6,703 nucleotides of DNA from Streptosporangiaceae bacterium. GTDB lineage: Bacteria > Actinomycetota > Actinomycetes > Streptosporangiales > Streptosporangiaceae. Made by a program: the position numbers and the translations under genes. The stretch covers positions 1-6,703 of the forward strand of contig JASIBM010000606.1 in assembly GCA_030045175.1 (NCBI GenBank), in the 5' to 3' direction. Shown here piece by piece: positions 1-6,150 of this stretch. Position 1 is the first letter of the stretch. Each line of letters opens with the position of its first letter. A model generated the notes under the pieces. It did no database searches. It was not told the DNA's origin and saw nothing but the letters and a program-made list of their open reading frames with translations.

Positions 1-99
1 GGGAGGCGGTCGCTATCGCGCCGGCGCGGCGTATGCCACGATCTCTACAGCCGCCAGTTCACCGGGCTCTCGCTCAGCGGACCAGCGGGTATGTTACAG

Positions 100-120
100 C
101 GTGGCCGGTTATCGGCCACG
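100..120. repeat. 8-bp-stem hairpin upstream of the ATPase gene
   Basis: The arms CGTGGCCG (100-107) and CGGCCACG (113-120) are perfect reverse complements around the loop GTTAT. The hairpin lies 56 bases before the chosen ATPase start. It has no downstream T-run, so a classical intrinsic terminator is not supported. It could be the end of an upstream transcript, an operator or a leader structure. The repeat is directly visible; its role is unknown. Confidence 0.5.
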
Positions 121-175
121 ATTACCATCGTGCCAGTCTGCCGCCCAGGTCGGCCGACGGCGTGAGGATGATGGC

Positions 176-1303
176 ATGCGGGATGTGCGGGTAGACGGGC
201 TGCGCAAGGCGTTCGGCGCGCATGCCGTGCTGACCGGGGTGGACCTGCAGGTGCCTGCCGGGTCGTTCACCGCGATTCTCGGCCGGTCGGGGAGCGGCAA
301 GACAACGCTGCTGCGGCTGCTTGCCGGGTTTGAGCGGGCGGACGCCGGCGCCGTCCGCATCGGCGGCCAGGTGGTAGACGGTGCTGGCCGGTACGTGAAG
401 CCGGAGCGGCGCAGGATCGGCTACGTGCCGCAGGAGGGGGCGCTGTTCCCGCACCTCACGGTGGCGGCCAACGTGGGCTTCGGGCTGGGCCGGGCGGGCC
501 GCAGGAACGGGCAGGCAGACGTGCTGCTCGCCGCGGTCGGGCTGGCCGACCTTGGCGGGCGGTACCCGCACCAGTTGTCGGGCGGGCAGCAGCAGCGGGT
601 GGCGCTGGCGCGGGCGCTGGCGACCGGTCCTGAGGTGGTGCTGCTTGATGAGCCGTTCGCGTCGCTGGACGCGCACTTGCGATCCAGCATTCGGGCGGAC
701 GTGCAGCGGATCTTCCAGCGGACGGGAACGACCGCGATCTTGGTGACGCATGATCAGGATGAGGCGCTGTCGATGGCCGATCAGGTCGCGGTGCTGCGTG
801 ACGGCGGGATCGTCCAGCATGCCGCGCCCCCGGACCTTTACGGGCGGCCCGCCGACCCGGCGCTGGCAGCGTTCGTGGGCGATGCCAACCTGCTGGAGGG
901 CCAACTGCGGGCCGGCGGTGCGGTCGACACGATCCTGGGTCGGCTGCCGCTAGACCCGGCTGCCGCTGCGGCGCTAGCCGGGCCAGCAGATAGCGAGGTT
1001 CCGGACGCGACCGAGCCGGTGACCGTGCTGATCCGCCCGGAGCAGCTGGAGATCACGCCTGTTCCGGACGGCGGGCGGGCGGCGGCGAGCTGCCTGGCTG
1101 GTCGTGTCGTCGCCTTCGAGTACTACGGACATGACGCGGTCGTGCGAATCCAGCCCGATACCGGGCCTGCCAGCCCGCTGCTGGTGGCCCGGACGACAGG
1201 CGGGGCTCGACTGGGGCCGGGCGCCCAGGTCGCGGTGACCGTGCGCGGCACCGTGCTGGCCTGGCCGCGCGCCAGGCAGCCAGCGGCGGCTGCCGGGCCG
1301 TAA
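176..1303 (+). CDS. fbpC: Ferric-iron ABC transporter ATP-binding protein (FbpC type, with C-terminal TOBE domain)
   Basis: This is the cytoplasmic ATPase that would power the permease at 2955-4652. Counting from the ATG at 176 it is 375 aa. All nucleotide-binding motifs are intact: Walker A GRSGSGKTT (36-44), Q-loop Q86 in VPQEGALFPH, signature LSGGQ (134-138), Walker B VVLLDEP (154-160) with catalytic E159, D-loop SLD, and H-loop H192 in VTHD. Residues from about 235 to the end look like the TOBE-type regulatory domain of iron, sulfate and polyamine importers, including IRPEQ and YYGHDAVVRI. The ATG at 176 is preferred because GAGGA (164-168) lies 7 bases upstream and homology to the family begins right after it. 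A GTG at 101 would add 25 unconserved residues and fall in a hairpin. The gene ends 127 bases before the first iron box, so it is not in the iron-box-controlled unit. The transporter class is clear. Iron as substrate rests on the neighbouring binding protein. Confidence 0.9.
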   Translation: MRDVRVDGLRKAFGAHAVLTGVDLQVPAGSFTAILGRSGSGKTTLLRLLAGFERADAGAVRIGGQVVDGAGRYVKPERRRIGYVPQEGALFPHLTVAANVGFGLGRAGRRNGQADVLLAAVGLADLGGRYPHQLSGGQQQRVALARALATGPEVVLLDEPFASLDAHLRSSIRADVQRIFQRTGTTAILVTHDQDEALSMADQVAVLRDGGIVQHAAPPDLYGRPADPALAAFVGDANLLEGQLRAGGAVDTILGRLPLDPAAAAALAGPADSEVPDATEPVTVLIRPEQLEITPVPDGGRAAASCLAGRVVAFEYYGHDAVVRIQPDTGPASPLLVARTTGGARLGPGAQVAVTVRGTVLAWPRARQPAAAAGP

Positions 1304-1397
1304 CGATCGCGGCTGGTTCCCCTGCTGCCGTTGCTGCCGGTCCGCTACAGCCTGCTCGTGAGCCCGCTACGGATGCCCGGCAGAGCGTAACAAGTCG

Positions 1398-1412
1398 GCA
1401 AAGCGGCTTTGC
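1398..1412. repeat. Perfect short palindrome upstream of the iron boxes
   Basis: GCAAAGC (1398-1404) and GCTTTGC (1406-1412) are perfect reverse complements around a single G. This suits a dimeric protein-binding site better than an RNA hairpin, because the one-base centre leaves no room for a loop without opening pairs. It lies just upstream of the first iron box and overlaps a possible -35 region. It does not resemble an iron box. A second operator is possible but unproven. Confidence 0.4.
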
Positions 1413-1435
1413 TGGGCTGGTCAGGCATCTAAGGT
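1408..1435 (+). promoter_or_regulatory. Possible promoter of the iron-uptake operon
   Basis: TAAGGT (1430-1435) fits the actinobacterial -10 pattern TAnnnT. A weak -35-like TTTGCT (1408-1413) lies 16 bases upstream. Transcription would begin near 1442 and leave a leader of about 40 bases. The -10 would lie inside the first iron box, so a bound repressor would block polymerase. TATGCT (1461-1466) also fits a -10, but it would start transcription on top of the Shine-Dalgarno sequence. The element assignment is an inference. Confidence 0.35.
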
Positions 1436-1448
1436 TAGCCTTACCTTA
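1430..1448. promoter_or_regulatory. Iron box 1 (DtxR/IdeR operator)
   Basis: The site TAAGGTTAGCCTTACCTTA matches the DtxR/IdeR consensus TTAGGTTAGSCTAACCTAA at 16 of 19 positions. It is nearly palindromic, with 8 of 9 arm positions complementary. The family represses iron-acquisition genes when bound to Fe2+. The box lies 36 bases before the start codon at 1484 and covers a possible -10 element. Confidence 0.88.
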
Positions 1449-1449
1449 G

Positions 1450-1468
1450 TTAGGTGAGCCTATGCTAA
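1450..1468. promoter_or_regulatory. Iron box 2 (DtxR/IdeR operator), abutting the first
   Basis: The site TTAGGTGAGCCTATGCTAA also matches the DtxR/IdeR consensus at 16 of 19 positions. Its arms are less symmetric than those of box 1 (6 of 9 complementary). Its centre is 20 bp from that of box 1, close to two helical turns, so repressor bound at both sites would lie on the same DNA face. It ends two bases before the Shine-Dalgarno sequence. Confidence 0.82.
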
Positions 1469-1470
1469 TC

Positions 1471-1478
1471 AAGGAGGT
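1471..1478 (+). promoter_or_regulatory. Near-perfect Shine-Dalgarno sequence
   Basis: AAGGAGGT is fully complementary to the 3' end of 16S rRNA and ends 5 bases before the ATG at 1484. It fixes that start and predicts strong translation once the operon is derepressed. It is much stronger than the ribosome binding sites of the two downstream genes, which appear translationally coupled. Confidence 0.8.
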
Positions 1479-1483
1479 CCCTG

Positions 1484-1906
1484 ATGGGCTGTCTGCCGTC
1501 CCGGCGTTCACCCGCGTTGCTGCTTGCAGCACCGGCCGTCACGCTCGCGCTCGCTGCTGCGGTGGCGGGTTCCCTGGCCGCGTACGGCTCGTCGTCCGCG
1601 GCGGCTACCTCGTTGACGGCCCTATACGGGACCGCGATGCAGCGGCAGTGCACCGCGGTCGCGGACGTGCTGTCCGACGGGCCCGACCCTGCGGCCGACC
1701 CTGTCGGTTACGCGCAGGCGCAGATCCTGCCGCTGCGCCAGCTGACGATTACCGACCATAAACTAGCCCGCGTGGTCACCGAGTTGGCCAGCGCCTACCA
1801 GGCCTATGCCACTTCAACGGGCGCGGCGAGCACCTCCGCCGCGCTGCAGGCCGCCAGGGCCGAAGCCGCTGTCAACGCGATCTGCCCAGGAGCAGCCAGC
1901 CGATGA
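1484..1906 (+). CDS. Small exported helical protein of unknown function, first gene of the iron-regulated operon
   Basis: I do not recognise a family for this 140-aa protein. The N-terminus has basic residues (R7, R8) and a long Ala/Leu-rich hydrophobic stretch (about 11-34), which suggests a Sec signal peptide or a membrane anchor. No lipobox is evident; C3 lies too early. The mature part is Ala-rich, Gln-containing and likely all-helical, with a Pro/Asp-rich loop (about 64-74). Only two cysteines remain there, C56 and C134, so one disulfide clamping the helical ends is plausible. There is no CxxCH haem site and no His-rich metal motif. The start is set by the Shine-Dalgarno sequence at 1471-1478. 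The stop codon overlaps the next ATG (ATGA). Its position behind two iron boxes and directly before the ferric-binding lipoprotein suggests an accessory role in iron capture at the cell surface. That role is inferred from context only. Confidence 0.8.
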   Translation: MGCLPSRRSPALLLAAPAVTLALAAAVAGSLAAYGSSSAAATSLTALYGTAMQRQCTAVADVLSDGPDPAADPVGYAQAQILPLRQLTITDHKLARVVTELASAYQAYATSTGAASTSAALQAARAEAAVNAICPGAASR

Positions 1907-2958
1907 ATACCGCCGCCACAACTACCCGCCGCGCCGCGCGGCCGGCCGCTGCTCTTGCCGTTATCGCCGTTGCCGTTGGCCTGCTGGCCGGGTGCGGCAA
2001 CGCGGCCGGCTCGGCCGTCAAAGGGGAGATCACGCTCTACAGCGGTCAGCATGAGCAGACCACCCAGTCGCTGGTGACCGCGTTCGAACAGAAGACCGGC
2101 ATCGAGGTCAACGTCCGCTACAACGACGAGGACAGCTTCGCCGACGAGATCCTCGCCGAGAGAGCGCACCCGCTGGCCGACGTGTTCTACACCGAGAACT
2201 CCCCGGTGCTTGAGTACCTGCAGGGACTGGGCATGCTCGCCCCCGTCGACGCGTCAACGCTGGCCCACACCCCGGCCAAGTACAACTCACCGCAAGGCGA
2301 CTGGGTCGGCGTGTCAGCGCGGGTGAGCGTGCTGATCTACAACCCGAGCCTGATCAGCAAGGCCCAGCTGCCCACGTCGGTGTTGCAGCTCGCCGACGCG
2401 CGGTACCGGGGGAAGCTGGCATTTGCCGCCGGGGAGACCGACTTCCAGCCGATCGTCACGTCGGTGGCCCGCACCTACGGGCAGGCGAAGGCGTACCAGT
2501 GGCTCGAGGGGATCAAGGCCAACGCGGGACAGCACATTTATCCAGACAACGAGACCATCACCGACGAGGTCAACCGCGGCGCGGTCGCGTTCGGCGTGAT
2601 CAACCAGTACTACTGGTACCGGCTGCGGGCGGAGATCGGCGCCAGCAACGTGCACTCGCGGATCACCTACTTCGCGGCCCGCGACCCCGGCTACGTGCTC
2701 GACGTATCCGGCGCCGCCATCTTGAAGTCGTCGAAGAACAACGCGGATGCGCAGAAGTTCCTGGCGTTCCTCGTCTCGAAGCAGGGTCAGGAGATCATCG
2801 CCCACTCGACCAGCTTCGAGTACCCCCTGGATGACGGCGTGCGGACCGCCGCGCCCGAGACACCGTTCAGCCAGTTGCGGCCCAACCCTGTCACCATCGC
2901 TGAACTCGGCGACGGATCGCTGGCGATCGCGCTGCTGCGCAAGGCCGGACTGCTGTGA
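1903..2958 (+). CDS. fbpA: Ferric-iron-binding lipoprotein of an ABC transporter (FbpA/FutA family)
   Basis: This is the extracytoplasmic receptor that would bind Fe3+ and deliver it to the permease. It has 351 aa. The lipoprotein signal has basic residues (R9, R10, R13), a hydrophobic core and the lipobox LLAGC with C31 as lipidated cysteine. The mature protein has the class fold signatures: GEITLYSGQH (41-50), ADVFYTEN (92-99), the Tyr pair in INQYYWYR (233-240) and FEYPLDDGV (305-313). The known FbpA iron ligands in Haemophilus, as I recall them, are H9, E57, Y195 and Y196. Here H50, E98, Y236 and Y237 have identical spacing (48, 138 and 1), so all protein ligands are kept. AGGAG (1888-1892) lies 10 bases before the ATG, and the start overlaps the previous stop. 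Its stop overlaps the GTG of the permease (GTGA). Iron-dependent control would come from the upstream iron boxes. Confidence 0.93.
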   Translation: MNTAATTTRRAARPAAALAVIAVAVGLLAGCGNAAGSAVKGEITLYSGQHEQTTQSLVTAFEQKTGIEVNVRYNDEDSFADEILAERAHPLADVFYTENSPVLEYLQGLGMLAPVDASTLAHTPAKYNSPQGDWVGVSARVSVLIYNPSLISKAQLPTSVLQLADARYRGKLAFAAGETDFQPIVTSVARTYGQAKAYQWLEGIKANAGQHIYPDNETITDEVNRGAVAFGVINQYYWYRLRAEIGASNVHSRITYFAARDPGYVLDVSGAAILKSSKNNADAQKFLAFLVSKQGQEIIAHSTSFEYPLDDGVRTAAPETPFSQLRPNPVTIAELGDGSLAIALLRKAGLL

Positions 2959-4652
2959 CCCCAGCGGCCGGGACCGGGGAGCACACCGCCCGCGCCGACG
3001 CTGTCGATCCCGCCCCGGCCAGCGCGGCCACGGCAATCCGGGGGCCACTTTGGCGGGCACGAGCCAGGTGGCATCGCCGTCCGGCCGGGCTGGTAGCCGC
3101 CGGCGTGCTGGTCGCGACCGCGCTGGTCATGCCGCTGGTCTTCCTGCTCGCGGAGGCGCGCGGTGCCGGGGTCGGCAATGTGGTGGCGCTGATCGCCCAG
3201 CCGCTCACCGGTCAGCTGCTGTGGAACACCGTGCGGCTGACAGTCACGGTCACCGTCTTGTGCGCGGTCATCGGCACTGGTGCCGCGTGGCTGACCGAGC
3301 GGACCAGCCTGCCCGGCCGGCGGGTCTGGGCGGTGCTGATCGTCGTTCCGCTGGCCATCCCTGACTTCGTGGTCAGCTTCGGCTGGGCGTCGCTGTCCAC
3401 CGCGATCGCCGGATACCGCGGCGCAGTGCTGGTCATGACCCTGTCGGTCTACCCGCTTGTGTACCTGCCGGTCGCCGCCAGCCTGCGCAACGCTGACCCC
3501 GGCCAGGAAGAAGTCGCACGCAGCCTCGGCGCCGGCCGGCTCCGCACCTTCTGGCGCATCACCGTCGGCCAGGCCAGGGTGGCCATCCTCGGCGGCTGCC
3601 TGCTCGTCACCCTGGTCCTGCTCGCCGAGTACGGCGCGTTCGAGATCCTCGGCTACCAGACCTTCACCACCGAGATCTTCACCGAGGCCTCCCAGCTGTT
3701 CGACATCCCCGCTACCTGCGCGCTGTCCCTCGTGCTCGTCGCGCTCGGGCTGGCCGTCCTGGCCGGCGAGAGGCTAATACGCGGCCGCGGCCGCATTAGC
3801 CGCATCGGCCCCCAGGCCCAGCGAGTCACACCCAGGCACCGGCTCGGCGCCTGGACCGTCCCCGCGCTGGCCGGCCTTGGCCTGCTGGTCATGCTCGCGC
3901 TCGGCGTCCCCACCGGATTGGCCATCTACTGGTGGGTGACCGGCACCAGCTCCCCCTTCACGGGCACCTCCCTGCTCTCCGCGGCCGGCTACACCTTCAC
4001 CTACAGCGCCAGCGCCGCCGCGCTGTCCACTGTCATGGCCGTGCCGGTCGCCGTGCTCGCCATCCGGCATCGCGGCCCGCTCACCCGTATCCTCGAGCGT
4101 GGCAGCTACCTAGTGCTGGCCATGCCCGGCCTGGTCATCGCGCTGTCCCTGGCGTACTTCAGCGAGACCTACGCCGGCGGTTTCTGGTATCAGCAGGCCC
4201 CGCTGCTCATCCTCACCTACGCGATCATGTTCTTCCCGCTCGCCCTCACCGGCGTCCGCGTCTCCCTTGCGCAGGCCCCGCCCGAGCTCGGGGACATTGC
4301 CCGCTCCCTCGGCCAAGCGCCGCTGGCCGTCTTCTGGCGAGTCACCCGGCCCCTGGTCACCCCTGGCCTGGCCGCCTCGTTCTGCCTGGTGTTCCTGTCC
4401 GCGGTCACCGAGCTCACCGCCACGCTGATACTCGTGCCCACCGGCGTGCAGACCCTTGCTACCCAGTTCTGGAACTACGAGACCAACCTCGCCTACGGCC
4501 AGGCCGCGCCCTTCGCCCTCGCCATGATCGCTATCGCCGCCGTCCCCAGCTACGTCCTCGGCCGCTACTTCGACCGCCTCCCCGCCCGTGCGCGGGGCAC
4601 CGTAGCCGCGGTGCCCGCCGAGACGGCGACGGTTACCGTGACGACAAGTTAA
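2955..4652 (+). CDS. fbpB: Ferric-iron ABC transporter permease, two fused membrane domains (FbpB type)
   Basis: This is the inner-membrane channel subunit, 565 aa. It has two binding-protein-dependent permease domains in one chain, about 45-270 and 300-540, as is normal for FbpB-type iron permeases. Each has an EAA-like loop that would contact the ATPase: EEVARSLGAG near 185-194 and GDIARSLGQAP near 446-456, each followed by FWRIT or FWRVT. The N-terminal 40 residues and the C-terminal 20 are polar and probably cytoplasmic. The basic linker ERLIRGRGR (272-280) joins the halves and is encoded over a strong inverted repeat. The GTG start overlaps the stop of the binding-protein gene, and AAGG (2941-2944) is the only weak ribosome binding site, so coupling is likely. 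With one fused permease, two copies of the separate ATPase would complete the importer. Confidence 0.93.
   Translation: MTPAAGTGEHTARADAVDPAPASAATAIRGPLWRARARWHRRPAGLVAAGVLVATALVMPLVFLLAEARGAGVGNVVALIAQPLTGQLLWNTVRLTVTVTVLCAVIGTGAAWLTERTSLPGRRVWAVLIVVPLAIPDFVVSFGWASLSTAIAGYRGAVLVMTLSVYPLVYLPVAASLRNADPGQEEVARSLGAGRLRTFWRITVGQARVAILGGCLLVTLVLLAEYGAFEILGYQTFTTEIFTEASQLFDIPATCALSLVLVALGLAVLAGERLIRGRGRISRIGPQAQRVTPRHRLGAWTVPALAGLGLLVMLALGVPTGLAIYWWVTGTSSPFTGTSLLSAAGYTFTYSASAAALSTVMAVPVAVLAIRHRGPLTRILERGSYLVLAMPGLVIALSLAYFSETYAGGFWYQQAPLLILTYAIMFFPLALTGVRVSLAQAPPELGDIARSLGQAPLAVFWRVTRPLVTPGLAASFCLVFLSAVTELTATLILVPTGVQTLATQFWNYETNLAYGQAAPFALAMIAIAAVPSYVLGRYFDRLPARARGTVAAVPAETATVTVTTS
3772..3801. repeat. 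Long inverted repeat in the linker between the two permease domains
   Basis: The outer arms GGCTAAT (3772-3778) and ATTAGCC (3795-3801) are perfect complements. Between them is a 14-bp perfect palindrome, GCGGCCGCGGCCGC (3781-3794), with a two-base bulge (AC) on the left. The palindrome contains two overlapping NotI-type octamers. It encodes the basic hinge between the permease halves. Its function is unknown; it may only reflect Arg/Gly codon choice. Confidence 0.5.
4595..4616. terminator. Possible bidirectional hairpin at the convergent gene ends
   Basis: GGGCACCG (4595-4602) and CGGTGCCC (4609-4616) form a perfect 8-bp stem with a 6-base loop. The hairpin lies inside the last codons of the permease, 34 bases before its stop ends on one side and 42 bases past the MFS stop on the other. 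Only six bases separate the two convergent genes, so any terminator must lie within a coding region. No T-run follows in either direction, so termination is tentative. Confidence 0.3.
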
Positions 4653-4658
4653 GAACGG

Positions 4659-5942
4659 CTATGTCACCTCGCAGGGCGCAATCGGTTCGGGCTCGCGGGC
4701 CGACTCGGCCCGCTGCTCTGGCGTCGCGCTCACCTGGTCTTGCTCGGCGGTCAGCCGACGGCCGAGGCGCAAGCCGATGCCGACCGTCGCCAGGCAGCCC
4801 GCGCACAGCAGCCCGATCCATAGCCCGGCCAGCCCCGCGCCGATCATGCCTGTCGAGATAGCCGGGGAGACCACGAAGGCCAGCGAGTAGACCCCGGCTG
4901 ACAGGGCATTGGCCCGGCCCCTGACGTGGTCGTCGGCAAGGCTATTGACCAGCGGGGAGATCGTCGGCGCCATGAATGTCTCGCCGAGCCCGAACAGCGC
5001 GGCGAACCCCAGGATGCAGGTGATCCGCACGGCGTGCGGCAGGCCGAGCCCGGCGAGCCCGAATATCGCCCAGGACACCGCCCAGATCAGCCCGATCATC
5101 GCCAGCGCCCGGCTTCGGCGCAGGGCCCGGACCAGGCGCAGCACGAATAGCTGGGCCACAACTATCAGCGCGGTGTTGACGGTCAGCGATAGCGCCACAA
5201 CGCTCACCGGCGCGCGCGCCTCAACAGTGGCGAAGGCCGGCAGCCCGGCGTCCAGCGCGGCGTACCCGGTGAATGCCAGGACGAGCGTCGCGATCACCAC
5301 CGCCCGCAACGGCCGGTTGGCCAGCACATCGCGGTAGCCGACCTTCGCGGCTTGTGGCGAGCGCGGCAGCCTGATGTCCGGCAGGCTGGTCAGCACTGCG
5401 GTGAAAAGCAGGCAGCACACGGCGTTGCCGAGGAACATCACCTGGAACGAGGCCGGGTGGTGCACCGATGCCACCGCGGCACCGATCCCGCTACCGATGC
5501 CAATACCGGCGTTGAGGACAGTGAAATTCACCGCGAACGCCCGTTGCTGCGCACCGCTTAGCGGGCTAAGCCCGGCCAGCAGGGCATTGAGCGCCGGGAA
5601 TCTCGGAGCCATGGACCCGCCGAAGATGACCATGACCGGGATCGCCGTCAGCACGCTGTGCGTCCAGGCCAGGCCGGCCGCCCCGGCCGCCTGGCCAATC
5701 AGGGTGCCCGCTAGCACTCTGCGCGCGCCGATCCGGTCCATGAGGGCGCCCGAGAACGGGACGGCGACCAGGCCGACCGCGGCCTGCATCGCCAGCAATG
5801 CGCCGACGATCGGCAGCCGGATGCCACGCACCTCATGCAGGTAGATCAGGGTCAGCGGCAAGATCATGCCGGTGCCGAGCGACGCCACCGCGTTGCCCGC
5901 GATCACGATCCTCGCAGGATGCGGTATCCGGGTCGTCACCAC
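4659..5942 (-). CDS. Major facilitator superfamily transporter, probable drug/metabolite exporter
   Basis: This 427-aa membrane protein is Ala/Leu/Gly-rich throughout, with about 12 predicted hydrophobic segments. MFS motif A is clear in the loop after the second segment, GALMDRIGARRV (65-76), with D69 and R70 kept. VRGRANALSAG (340-350) in the second half is a loop motif often seen in exporter-type (DHA1-like) members. The C-terminal 30 residues are polar and probably cytoplasmic. The start is GTG at 5942 with GAGG (minus strand, 5952-5955) 9 bases upstream. A second GTG codon follows directly, and an AGGA lies 4 bases from it, so the start could be one codon later. The gene converges on the iron-uptake operon. 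Siderophore or metabolite export is possible from the neighbourhood, but the sequence does not identify a substrate. Confidence 0.88.
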   Translation of the reverse strand: MVTTRIPHPARIVIAGNAVASLGTGMILPLTLIYLHEVRGIRLPIVGALLAMQAAVGLVAVPFSGALMDRIGARRVLAGTLIGQAAGAAGLAWTHSVLTAIPVMVIFGGSMAPRFPALNALLAGLSPLSGAQQRAFAVNFTVLNAGIGIGSGIGAAVASVHHPASFQVMFLGNAVCCLLFTAVLTSLPDIRLPRSPQAAKVGYRDVLANRPLRAVVIATLVLAFTGYAALDAGLPAFATVEARAPVSVVALSLTVNTALIVVAQLFVLRLVRALRRSRALAMIGLIWAVSWAIFGLAGLGLPHAVRITCILGFAALFGLGETFMAPTISPLVNSLADDHVRGRANALSAGVYSLAFVVSPAISTGMIGAGLAGLWIGLLCAGCLATVGIGLRLGRRLTAEQDQVSATPEQRAESAREPEPIAPCEVT

Positions 5943-6150
5943 GTCCTACAGCCTCGTTGCTCACCCCGCCCGAAGTCGAACGGTTTACTGCGACGGCGGT
6001 CGCCGGGGTTCGGCGGCTGGCCCCAGCTTGTCGCGACTGGGTGGCGGCGGCCGCTCAGCCACAGGTGATCGGGCTCCAGCGCGCAACGACGACCGCCGCT
6101 GCAGCCTCGACGCAACCCGGCTGGAAATTCACGAACGGCTCGTCGCAGGG

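Noticed and set aside
1..166. Open plus-strand frame from the left edge, possibly the end of an upstream gene
   Set aside because: All three plus frames stay open for much of this short GC-rich stretch and none shows a recognisable protein end, so no gene is called.
122..904. 260-aa open frame on the minus strand
   Set aside because: It is antisense to the well-conserved ATPase, is Arg/Pro/His-rich and shows no family motif; a GC-rich shadow frame.
1462..1761. Plus-strand frame starting at ATG 1462
   Set aside because: Its start lies inside iron box 2 with no ribosome binding site, and its Arg/Gly/Cys-rich product is out of frame with the exported protein.
2314..3060. 248-aa open frame on the minus strand
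   Set aside because: It runs antisense through the binding protein and into the permease, with composition typical of a shadow frame.
3932..4861. 309-aa open frame on the plus strand
   Set aside because: It is Arg/Pro/His-rich, lies out of frame in the permease, whose membrane domain and EAA loop are clear, and continues antisense to the MFS gene.
5556..5571. GCTTAG-CGGG-CTAAGC hairpin inside the MFS gene
   Set aside because: A 6-bp stem inside a conserved coding region, with no context suggesting function; likely chance.
5943..6150. Possible small gene or RNA between the lipoprotein and MFS genes
   Set aside because: I found no supported start with a ribosome binding site, no tRNA-like elements and only a weak 5-bp stem near 5990-6003.
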